Below, one piece after another: positions 21,244 through 31,216 of a stretch of DNA of 31,216 nucleotides. A program made the translations under genes and the position numbers. Each line of letters begins with the position of its first letter. Within the stretch, counting starts at the first letter, position 1. The stretch spans positions 893,314 through 924,529 of the forward strand of contig BJOX01000066.1 of the NCBI GenBank assembly GCA_009731375.1, in the 5' to 3' direction. The notes under the pieces were generated by a model. It was not told the origin of the DNA. It saw only the letters and a list, made by a program, of their open reading frames with translations, and searched no databases. This stretch comes from Paulinella micropora (lineage: Eukaryota > Cercozoa > Imbricatea > Euglyphida).

Positions 21244-22149
21244 GTCAACAGCGCGCGCCCTTACCTCGCACACCGGCCTGCAAATGTCCACGGCACCGCA
21301 AACGTCATTTCGCTGGCTCTGGTGGCTCAAGCGCTCCAAGGCCGGCCCGTGCCGTTCCATCACGTTTCTACACTGGGATTGCTGGGCGGCACGGCGCAAG
21401 AAACCATTCACGTACCCGCCGCTCACTTGGCCGGGCGTGGCGGGTATGCCCAGAGCAAGTGGGTGGCTGAGCAGTTAGCTTTCCTAGCTTGGGCAGAGAA
21501 GAAGTTACCCGTGTGCGTTTTTCGGCCCGGAGTTGTGGCCAACCACTCGCAAACGGGTGCGGGGAACTGCCAGGACTTTGTGAACATGCTGCTGTGCGGG
21601 CTGCAAGACATGGAAACGGTGTGCATACCCGAGGAGGATGCTGCCTCTCCCCTTCCCACTGCGTTCAACTTGTGCCCCGTGGACTTCGTCTCGCGGGCGC
21701 TCATCCACATCTCGCAGAGCCAGCAGGCGCCACCCAACTCTACGTATACACTCCCAGCCCCAAGCAAGCGCGAGATAGGACCACCTGTCTTTCATCTTTG
21801 CGCCCCGGCCACCGTTGCGCTGACCGAGCTCATCGACTGGCTGGATGCAAGCATCCGACGCGTCCGGGCGACAGAGTTTTGCAAGCTGTTGGAAGCCGTA
21901 GATGCTACTAATGCACTGTATATGTTCAAGGAGACGCTGTTGGCACAGGCCGCTGCGCGCCAACGCATGCAACCTTGCGATCGGAGATTCATCGCAGCCG
22001 GTGCGGCGTCAGTCCCAGAGCGCAAGAATACCCTGCAAGCGCTTAAAGGCTCCCCCATTCCGACCACAACTCCTGACGTTGTGTCCAAAGATTCGCTGCG
22101 TAGAGCCATGTCTTTTTTCCGGAAGGAAGGCCTCTGCCGCAAGGAATAG
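21244..22149 (+). CDS. Terminal exon: thioester reductase catalytic core and C-terminus
   Basis: This exon encodes 301 residues and the stop TAG. It starts VNSARPYLAHRPANVHGTAN, the substrate-side helix after HCGAM. The catalytic triad of extended short-chain dehydrogenases is present: Ser in HHVSTLGLLGG (codon 21367-21369), Tyr and Lys in GGYAQSKWVAEQL (21445-21447 and 21457-21459). Then come VFRPGVVA (RPG at 21523-21531), QTGAGNCQDFVNMLLCGLQD and FNLCPVDFVSRALIHIS, all conserved in thioester reductases. The domain reduces the carrier-bound thioester with NAD(P)H; whether it stops at the aldehyde cannot be told. The C-terminal 100 residues form the usual variable substrate-binding part. GC content is clearly higher than in the surrounding DNA. 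Confidence 0.95.
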   Translation, partial: VNSARPYLAHRPANVHGTANVISLALVAQALQGRPVPFHHVSTLGLLGGTAQETIHVPAAHLAGRGGYAQSKWVAEQLAFLAWAEKKLPVCVFRPGVVANHSQTGAGNCQDFVNMLLCGLQDMETVCIPEEDAASPLPTAFNLCPVDFVSRALIHISQSQQAPPNSTYTLPAPSKREIGPPVFHLCAPATVALTELIDWLDASIRRVRATEFCKLLEAVDATNALYMFKETLLAQAAARQRMQPCDRRFIAAGAASVPERKNTLQALKGSPIPTTTPDVVSKDSLRRAMSFFRKEGLCRKE

Positions 22150-22685
22150 ATAGAAGAAGAAGAAGAAGAAGAAGAAGAAGAAGAAGAAGAAGAAGAAGAA
22201 GAAGAAGAAGAAGGAGAAGGAGAAGAAGAGAAGAAGAAGAAGAAGAAGAAGAAGAAGAAGAAGAAGAAGAAGAAGGAGAAGAAGAAGAAGAGGAGAAGGA
22301 GAAGGAGAAGAAGAGAAAAAGAAGAAGAAGAAGAAGAAGAAGAAGAAGAAGAAGAAGAAGAAGAAGAAGAAGAAGAAGAAGAAGAAGAAGAACAGCAAGA
22401 ACAACAACAACAACAAGACAAAGAAGAAGAAGAAGAAGAAGAAGAAGAAGAAGAAGAAGAAGAAGAAGAAGAAGACGAAGAAGACGAAGAAGACGAAGAA
22501 GAAGAAGAAGAAGAAGAAGAAGAAGAAGAAGAAGAAGAAGAAGAAGAAGAAGAAGAAGAAGAAGAAGGAGGAGGAGGAGAAGGAGAAGGAGAAGGAGAAA
22601 AAGAAGGAGAAAAAGAAGGAGAAGAAGAAGAAGAAGAAGAAGAAGAAGAAGAAGAAGAAGAAGAAGAATACGAAGGAGGAGAAGC
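22150..22685. repeat. 530-base GAA array directly after the stop codon
   Basis: Starting within a few bases of the stop, the plus strand is a GAA array with GGA, GAC and CAA interruptions, so at least the start of the 3' untranslated region is homopurine. It ends at the gag-like sequence. I see no clear polyadenylation signal before 22690. Confidence 0.92.
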
Positions 22686-24244
22686 TCACGGACTCTTTCG
22701 GGTTTTTCTGTGTCGTTCTCTTTATGCTCCTCTGTTTCACTATCCTCCCCTTCCGTTTCCTCACCTCCATTTTGGGCTGTGTTGCCCTTTCTTGTTCCTC
22801 ATCTGCCTCCATGACAATCAGTTCGTAGTCTTCTTCTTCTGAACTGTCGTCTTCTTCTGTGTCCTCTTTTCCCCCCTCTTCTCCTTCTTGTCCTTCACCA
22901 TTTTCACCTCTTATAAGAGTCACCCCTTTATCCTTTTTCTTACGAAACTTACTACCTTTGCATTGGGTTTCCTTTTTGGGAGGGGCGGTGTTGTGGGGTT
23001 TATGGGTTCGACGGGAGCTGTTAGACTTAGCGAGCTTAGGGCAAAAGCGTTTAGTGTGACCAGTTTCATTGCAGTTATAACAAACTGCAGTCAACCACCA
23101 TTCCTTTCGTTCTGTCACTGCCCCATCATGCTTGCCCCCGTGTTCACCTTTCTGTTTGTACTTGCTCTTCCCACTCTTCCTGCCCTCTCCTTCTTCCTCT
23201 TCTGCTAGCAATAAAGCTGCTCCTTCTCCATCTGCTCTATTACTATGCTTTCCTTTCTCATAGTTCTTCTGCTTGTTGGTTGCCTCCCAAAGCACGGAAA
23301 CCTCTCTCGCTGCCTCAACTATATAGTTGTGCTTGGGCCGTACGGCTGGTGCCATACGATAATGATCGGCAAAGTATTTAGCACCATAGCCAGGGCGAGT
23401 ACTTAGCTTTTCGAGCAACCGGTTTGTTGATTCGTCCTCTGCAAACTTCTCTCCTCTTAGCTTCTCTAGCCACTCTTTCTTCAGTAGGTACCTGGTTAGC
23501 CAGGCGTCTACGTCTTTGTTCTTCCTAGGCGCTCTCTCTCTGAACTTCTTTTCTTCCAGATATCTCGCTGCTCCGGAAATTTGTCCGTATTTTCTTTTGA
23601 CAATGCCGGCTTTATCTAACGGATCTTGAGTATTACGGCTTCTGAGATATGCGACAACTTTGTAGTTAGAGAAAGCGGTAGTTATCAGTAGCTGAAATAA
23701 TTTACATCGCTGCAAATATTTTTGCTCCCTTTTGTATGCTCTCTTAGTCACACTGTGTATGCTTTTTGCTGCTCTCGTTTGTGACCGTCTCGCTCGTCTC
23801 GTCGCTTTTTCCTCCCAAGCTACCTTCTGCTCACTACTTCACTTCGCCCACTCTTTCGGCTTCTCTAGTGTTTTCTTCTTTGGTTCTTGTTGTCTTGTGT
23901 GTGATGATGTTGATGAGGATGAATCTCCTTTCTCTTCTTCCTCACTTTCTTCACTCACATCTGGTGAATCTTCTTCAGTCGGTTCTCTTGGTTCATCTGC
24001 CTCCGCTGCTGCTCTCATACGACCTAAATCCCAACCGTTTTTTTTTTTTTTTCGCAGCAACCTCATCGAGAAAGGCATCTTTCACCTTATCCCCGAGAAT
24101 TGTACTAATACCGTAAGCATATTCCTCTAGCTGATAGTAAAATCCTTGAAGATGTTCAGTGACACCGTCATAGACGGGTGCGTGAGATAAGAACTGTTTC
24201 CAGTTTGTGTATTGCTGTGATGAACCACTTTCCCAACGGCTCAT
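22686..24244 (-). pseudogene. Retrotransposon gag-like zinc-knuckle protein, frameshifted
   Basis: Read on the minus strand from ATG at 24244, the frame encodes a gag-like N-terminus (WKQFLSHAPVYDG and LEEYAYGISTILGDKVKDAF). At 24038-24052 a run of 15 T (poly-A on this strand) shifts the frame. The second frame continues through an acidic Ser/Glu-rich linker, meets a single TGA at 23839-23841, and then encodes a basic, helix-rich domain and a CCHC zinc knuckle (CYNCNETGHTKRFC, about 23045-23087) with basic flanks and an acidic tail. CX2CX4HX4C with basic flanks is typical of gag nucleocapsid regions. The frame then enters the TTC array, so no protease, reverse transcriptase or integrase is present. 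The breaks may be real or homopolymer sequencing errors. Confidence 0.7.
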
Positions 24245-26114
24245 AACCGATGATTAGGTATAAACCTGTCACACACGGACCTTACCCTACCTTTCACTTG
24301 CGGTTTGCCGGGAGACTTCGTTAAAAGCCAGGTTGCTCACAGCCACTTTAATCCTAGGCATAAACGCAGAACTGCACTGCAAGAGAGCTAACTAATCTAA
24401 ATGCGTGACTGACAGGATAAACAACCGTGAAGTTTCGACACAAGTTTGGATTTTTTATGAATATAAAAAAAACACTTGTTTTATTGAAAAAATCACAGAT
24501 TATGATGTGTTGAAACATAATCAATAAATTTTGTTGAAATTTTTTTGAATTTTTGAATTTTCTAGCCGTTAAACGGTCGGTCACAGATTTCTATCTCCCG
24601 TTCAAGTATCTTCCCCACTCTCCTGACTAGTTCTTGCTTGGTTTTTCACACCAAATCATACATATATTCTTTATTTTTATGCATTATAATGATTTTTTTG
24701 GATTTTATCTAAAAAAATTCAAATTTGAATGTTGGGTAACGGTTAATTGTTTTTTTCAAGTATATTATTTCTGTCACGAGTAGAAGGATGAAAAGACTTG
24801 AAGCAGACAGATATACTTTGATTTTATTGAAAAGATAAAAGATTAGGGTAGATTTTCATTATTTCAATCACTTTTGTTGAAATTTTTTTGAATTTTTGAA
24901 TTTTTTAGCCGTTAAACTTGTCGGTCACAGATTTCTGAGTCTATCATGAGTCCCGGTTTATCTCCCCCACTCTCCTGACTAGTTCTTGCTTGGTTTTTCA
25001 CACCAAATCATACATATATTCTTTATTTTATACATTATAATGATTTTTTTCGATTTTATCTTTGAAAATTCAAAATTTGAATGTTAGGTAACGGTTAACT
25101 GACTGTTTTTTTCAAGCAGGTATATAGTATTATTGTCACGACTCTGAGTAGTAGAAAGATGAAAAGACTTGAAGCAGACAGATATTAATATACTATGATT
25201 TTATCGAAAAAATAAAAGATTAGGGTAGATTTTGATTATTTCAATCACTTTTCTTGAATTTTTTTGAATTTTTAAATTTTCTAACCGTTAAAAGTCAGTT
25301 GATATTAATAGTACTAGTGAACCTGGCTTTGTCTATAGCCTATCTCCCGGCCACACTTTCCCGACTCGTTCTTCAAGTGCTGGTTTTTTTTCCATATTTT
25401 GAAATCATATTTATATATATTTATTAATAAATTGATATACTATAATGATTTTATCATGGTATTTTAATTTAAAAATTCAAAATTTGAATAGTTGGTCACG
25501 TAGTAACTGTTAACGTGACTATTGTTTACGGAAGGAGTATTTTTGCCACTTTCAAGTTGCAAGTGTAACACAAATACTTGCAATTTTTTATGCAAGTAAT
25601 TTTTTTACTTTTATAAAATATAATAATTTTGTTATATTTTATTTTCAAAAATTCAAAATTTAAATGTTAGGTAACTGTTACTTTTTAATATTCTGATTAT
25701 TATTAATAAAACTGTGAATTTTAATTTGAGCCTGAGGCGATGCCTGATTAAAATCTGTCTGTGTGGCCAAACCAAACTGCCAAACTCCTAGCCTGCTAAT
25801 AGTAAGTCATCGTTGATAATATTGATAATATATAACATTATCAATAATCACTAGAATTTAAAGTTAAGTAGTAACTTGATTTATCTCTGGCGAATCTGAC
25901 ATAGTCTGTCACGAGTCACTGGTTAATTGATATTAATAGGTCACCGGAAGCGGGCGGAAGGAAGGGGAGCGGGGGGGGGCGGTGGTTAGAATATTAATAA
26001 TTAATATATAAATTAATTTATTATTATAAGTTTTATTTAATTTCATCACTGTCATATATTACTTTTTTACGCAAACACTTAAAACAAGAAATTACTTGCC
26101 ACTAGTCAGGGGGA
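24245..26114. other. AT-rich block with diverged tandem repeats, upstream of the gag frame
   Basis: An AT-rich block unlike the rest of the window, with few microsatellites. Between about 24440 and 25700 it holds roughly three and a half copies of a unit of about 345-375 bases. Unit landmarks recur in order: GAATTTT(C/T)TAGCCGTTAAA at about 24555, 24899 and 25275; CACACCAAATCATACATATA at about 24648 and 24999; GATGAAAAGACTTGAAGCAG at about 24787 and 25158. No open frame of interest. It could be the long terminal repeat or untranslated region of the gag-bearing element, or a satellite. A short G-run (25970-25979) and an N gap follow. Confidence 0.65.
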
Positions 26115-26663
26115 NNNNNNNNNNNNNNNNNNNNNNNNNNNNNNNNNNNNNNNNNNNNNNNNNNNNNNNNNNNNNNNNNNNNNNNNNNNNNNNNNNNNNN
26201 NNNNNNNNNNNNNNNNNNNNNNNNNNNNNNNNNNNNNNNNNNNNNNNNNNNNNNNNNNNNNNNNNNNNNNNNNNNNNNNNNNNNNNNNNNNNNNNNNNNN
26301 NNNNNNNNNNNNNNNNNNNNNNNNNNNNNNNNNNNNNNNNNNNNNNNNNNNNNNNNNNNNNNNNNNNNNNNNNNNNNNNNNNNNNNNNNNNNNNNNNNNN
26401 NNNNNNNNNNNNNNNNNNNNNNNNNNNNNNNNNNNNNNNNNNNNNNNNNNNNNNNNNNNNNNNNNNNNNNNNNNNNNNNNNNNNNNNNNNNNNNNNNNNN
26501 NNNNNNNNNNNNNNNNNNNNNNNNNNNNNNNNNNNNNNNNNNNNNNNNNNNNNNNNNNNNNNNNNNNNNNNNNNNNNNNNNNNNNNNNNNNNNNNNNNNN
26601 NNNNNNNNNNNNNNNNNNNNNNNNNNNNNNNNNNNNNNNNNNNNNNNNNNNNNNNNNNNNNNN

Positions 26664-27110
<447 letters not shown>

Positions 27111-27161
<51 letters not shown>

Positions 27162-27173
27162 GGTCACTACTAT

Positions 27174-27248
<75 letters not shown>

Positions 27249-27305
27249 CACTACTACCATGGGCCATCACTACCCTACTTACTACTACTACTTACTACTA
27301 CTACT

Positions 27306-27400
<95 letters not shown>

Positions 27401-27465
27401 ACTACTACTACTACTACTACTGCTACTACTACTTACTACTACTACTACTTACTACTACTACTACT

Positions 27466-27509
<44 letters not shown>

Positions 27510-27510
27510 G

Positions 27511-27542
<32 letters not shown>

Positions 27543-27543
27543 G

Positions 27544-27581
<38 letters not shown>

Positions 27582-27725
27582 AGTAACTACTACTCTGTCG
27601 GTCGGCCGGTCGGTCGGTCGGTCTGTCGGTCGGTCTGTCGGTCGGTCTGTCGGTCGGTCTGTCGGTCGGTCTGTCGGACGGTCTGTCGGTCTGTTTGATT
27701 GTCTGTCTGTCTCTCACTCACTCTC

Positions 27726-27819
<94 letters not shown>

Positions 27820-27820
27820 T

Positions 27821-27899
<79 letters not shown>

Positions 27900-28014
27900 G
27901 TTAGTGAGTAGTAGTGAGTAGTAGTGAGTAGTAGTAGTGAGTAGTAGTAGTGAGTAGTAGTAGTGAGTAGTAGTAGTGAGTAGTAGTAGTGAGTAGTAGT
28001 AGTGAGTAGTAGTG

Positions 28015-28080
<66 letters not shown>

Positions 28081-28163
28081 CTAGTAGTGGTACTAGTAGT
28101 AGTAGTAGTAGTAGCAGTAGTAGTAGTGGTACTAGTAGTGGTACTAGTAGTAGTAGTAGTAGC

Positions 28164-28197
<34 letters not shown>

Positions 28198-28300
28198 AGT
28201 AGTAGTAGTAAGTAGTAGTAGTAAGAAGTAGTAGTAAGCAGTAGTAGTAAGTAGTAGTAGTAAGTAGTAGTAGTAAGAAGTAGTAGTAAGCAGTAGTAGT

Positions 28301-28392
<92 letters not shown>

Positions 28393-28475
28393 AGTAGTAG
28401 TACAAGTAGTAGTGGTAGTACTGGTAGTAGTGGTAGTAGTAGTTGTAGTAGTATAAGTAGTAGTAATAGTAGTAA

Positions 28476-28549
<74 letters not shown>

Positions 28550-28565
28550 ATAGTAGTAGTAGTAA

Positions 28566-28619
<54 letters not shown>

Positions 28620-28645
28620 CAGTAGTAGTAGTAGTAGTAGTAAGT
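27111..28645. repeat. Inverted pair of trinucleotide arrays around a GTCG core
   Basis: The left arm (27111-27585) is a TAC/CTA array. A core of GTCG/GTCT repeats (27596-27720) follows. The right arm (27727-28645) is a GTA/AGT array with GTGA, GTAC and AAGT variant blocks. The left arm is the reverse complement of the right arm's motif, so the two can pair as a hairpin of several hundred base pairs. Confidence 0.88.
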
Positions 28646-28761
28646 AGTAGCAGCAGTGACAGACCGACAGACAGACAGACAAACCAAAACACAGACAGAC
28701 AGACAGACCAAAACACATGCATACATGCATACATACATACATACATACATACATACATACA

Positions 28762-28793
<32 letters not shown>

Positions 28794-29641
28794 CGGAAAT
28801 AGGAGGAGTAGGAAGAGGAGGAGCAGAAAAAGAAGAAGAAGAAGAAGAAGAAGAAGAAGAAGAAGAAGAAGAAGAAAAGAACATACATACATAAATGCAT
28901 AAATACATGCATGCATACATACATACAGACAAACAGACAGACACACAGACAAACATTCACTACATACATACATACATACATACATGCAGACATACATACA
29001 GACAGACAGATAGACAGACAGACAGATAGACATGCATAGATACATACATACATACGTATACATACGTATACATACATACATACATACATACATACATACA
29101 TACATACATACATAGATACATACATACATACATACCTACCTTCCTACCTACCTGAGTGCAGACAGACGGACAGACCGACAGACCGACAGACCGACAGACC
29201 GACAAACCGACAACCGACAGACCGACAGACCGACAGACCGACAGACCTACCTAACTACCTACCTACCTACCTACCTACCTACCTACATCATACATACATA
29301 CCTACCTACATACATACATACACACATCCATCCATCCATCCATCCATCCATCCATCCATCCATGCATGCATCCATACATACAAACATACATACATACGTG
29401 CATACATACGTACATACATGTGTACATATGTGCGTACATACATACAAATTAAATATTACATACATACATACATACATACATACATCTATACATACATAAA
29501 TACATACATACACATACATACACATACATACATACATACAGACATACTTTGACATGTAATTTTTCCACAAGATTTTCTTGTAACATTCGGGTTTAGCCTT
29601 ATTTGAAAGGGGTTGTGCAGTTTATTTGCATGTAGAGTGGG
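28646..29641. repeat. CATA, CAGA, GAA, GACC and CCTA arrays
   Basis: CAGA repeats (28658-28708), CATA repeats (28716-28790), a GAA block (28828-28875), CATA/CAGA mixtures (28880-29130), a GACC/GACA block (29155-29250), ACCT (29250-29285), ATCC (29325-29362) and CATA (29364-29550) arrays. About 90 unique bases at the end (29551-29641) show no recognised motif. Confidence 0.88.
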
Positions 29642-29663
29642 TGGTGTGTGTACTAAGAGAGAA

Positions 29664-30153
29664 ACATAACATAACATAACATAACATAGCATAACATAAC
29701 ATAACATAACATGACATGACAGACCATAACATAGACAACATAACAAAGCACAACATAACATAACATAACATAACATAACATAACATGACATAACATAACA
29801 TAACATAACATAACATAGCACACCATAACATAACATAACATAACATAACATAACATAACATAACATAAACATAAACATAAACATAAACATAAACATAAAC
29901 ATAAACATAAACATAAACATAAACATAAACATAAACATAAACATAAACATAAACATAAACATAAGTCTAACATAAACATAAACGTAAACATAAACGTAAA
30001 CGTAAACATAAACATAAACATAAACATAAACATAAACATAAACATAAACATAAACATAAACATAAACATAAACATAAACATAAACATAAACATAAACATA
30101 AACATAAACATAAACATAAAATAACATAACATTCCATAACATAACATAACATA
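29664..30153. repeat. CATAA pentamer array with an embedded CATAAA hexamer block
   Basis: CATAA pentamers (29664-29870, with CATGA and CATAG variants) pass into CATAAA hexamers (about 29870-30118, with ACGTAA variants and one slip near 29965). They return to CATAA pentamers (30119-30153). The hexamer is not a known telomere repeat. Confidence 0.9.
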
Positions 30154-30273
30154 GCTCATGAACCCGCGCTCAGAATTGCAAGCGGTAAAAACTTCAAACT
30201 TCATCCTTTTGTAAAATAATTTGACCGTATTTTGCGGCACATTGTACATTTATGAACCTCCTAAGATGGACAT

Positions 30274-30423
30274 AGAATCTGGGACTCGCTTTTGCTTCTC
30301 AGGATGGTCTTGCACGTCCATTCTCGACTGATACCCTAAATTCACAACATGAAATTAGGGTATCAGTCGAGATATGTCACTCAAGAGGCAAGATTAACAC
30401 AAAAGTGAGTCCCAGTTTTCTGT
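30274..30423. mobile_element. Palindromic MITE-like element, diverged copy
   Basis: The outer ends AATCTGGGACTCGCTTTTG and AAAAGTGAGTCCCAG are inverted, and an inner near-perfect palindrome (TCTCGACTGATACCC at 30322 and GGGTATCAGTCGAGA at 30372) surrounds a short loop. The middle of each arm has diverged. It matches the copy at 30723-30880 in ends and centre. Confidence 0.75.
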
Positions 30424-30471
30424 TTGTACGTTTATAGATAGATAGATAGATTAGACTAGATTAGATTAGAT

Positions 30472-30541
<70 letters not shown>

Positions 30542-30722
30542 CGTTTACATACAAAGGGTTTGCAGGTTTTTTGCTGCAATATGTAACAATCAAACGCATT
30601 ATCTTTTTTGTTCTCAGACGTTGCAAACATTAGTTCGAATCAAGTTCTTTGATGATATCACACTGAATGAGTGGATTTTTAATACCTTTTACATGTAAGG
30701 TTGAGCATGATGCCAGCATACA
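30424..30722. other. GATA array and unique spacer between the two palindromes
   Basis: A GATA array with a short TTAGA block (30435-30540), then about 180 unique bases without a recognised gene or motif. Confidence 0.8.
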
Positions 30723-30880
30723 GGCACAGATCTGGGACTCACTTTCGTGTCAATAATTCTCTCCAAAGTGATAAAATTCGACTGATACCCTAATTTCATG
30801 TTATGAAATTAGGGTATCAGTCGAATTTTATCACGTTGGAGAGAATTATTGACACGAAAGTGAGTCCCAGATTCTGTGCC
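30723..30880. mobile_element. Palindromic MITE-like element, near-perfect copy
   Basis: A 158-base palindrome. The left arm starts GGCACAGATCTGGGACTCAC and the right arm ends GTGAGTCCCAGATTCTGTGC plus C. The arms (about 77 bases each) differ at very few positions around a 3-base loop at about 30800. There is no coding capacity. The structure fits a foldback or MITE transposon; the near identity of the arms suggests recent activity or gene conversion. Confidence 0.8.

Positions 30881-31216
<336 letters not shown>

Noticed and set aside
22150-22690. Extension of the gag-like protein into a poly-Phe/poly-Ser tail
   Set aside because: The open frame continues only because the TTC array has no stop codons in this frame. 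The recognisable protein ends where the array begins.
29870-30118. A telomere or interstitial telomeric repeat
   Set aside because: The hexamer CATAAA lacks the G-rich strand of known telomere repeats and is embedded in a related pentamer array.

Overview
The window is eukaryotic nuclear DNA. One coding gene is split into short exons with GT/AG borders. It lies in introns of up to about 5.4 kb made almost entirely of microsatellites (TATC, TAC, CA, TA, AAT, AAAT, TTGA, GAA and GAAA/GGAA), and there are tRNA-derived SINEs, a LINE fragment, a gag-like retroelement remnant and foldback (MITE-like) elements. Exons are GC-rich and introns are AT-rich or low complexity. The lineage cannot be fixed from the sequence. 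An in-frame Thr/Ala microsatellite in an exon and a multidomain carboxylate-reductase-like enzyme suggest a protist or alga, but an animal with a repeat-rich genome is not excluded. There are nine runs of N (1468-1885, 3200-3209, 3444-3610, 11141-11706, 12607-12844, 13825-14269, 19486-19495, 26115-26663, 27016-27110).

The only gene I can assemble is on the plus strand, 758-22149. It encodes the C-terminal part of an adenylation - carrier protein - thioester reductase (A-T-R) enzyme like carboxylic acid reductases. The order is: end of the adenylation domain (758-1184, 1367-1432, 2981-3060, the last with the A10 lysine), carrier domain (8392-8519 with the phosphopantetheine serine, then 9487-9562), two candidate linker exons (14965-15051 and, less sure, 17904-17978), and the NAD(P)-dependent reductase domain (about 19138-19232, 19600-19727, 20415-20540, 21244-22149 with the stop codon). 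The N-terminal part of the adenylation domain and the start codon lie beyond the left edge. The expected chemistry is ATP-dependent activation of a carboxylic acid, transfer to the phosphopantetheine arm, and reductive release as an aldehyde or alcohol.

The introns hold mobile DNA. Intron 3061-8391 has four antisense copies of a tRNA-derived SINE with ATT-repeat tails. The intron before 14965 has a LINE 3' fragment (minus strand) with an internal 238-bp tandem duplication, and parts of a second dispersed element whose complete copy is at 16982-17372. Short decayed look-alikes of three exons lie near the real ones; the clearest set surrounds the carrier-domain exon (seven related segments, both orientations, 7979-8880).

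Downstream of the stop codon is a 530-bp GAA tract. Next come a minus-strand gag-like zinc-knuckle reading frame with a frameshift and a stop (22690-24244), an AT-rich block with about 345-375-bp tandem repeats (24440-25700), a large inverted arrangement of TAC/GTA trinucleotide arrays (27111-28645), CATA and CATAA/CATAAA arrays, and two copies of a palindromic MITE-like element (30274-30423 and 30723-30880). No rRNA, functional tRNA gene, CRISPR array or bacterial-type operon was found.
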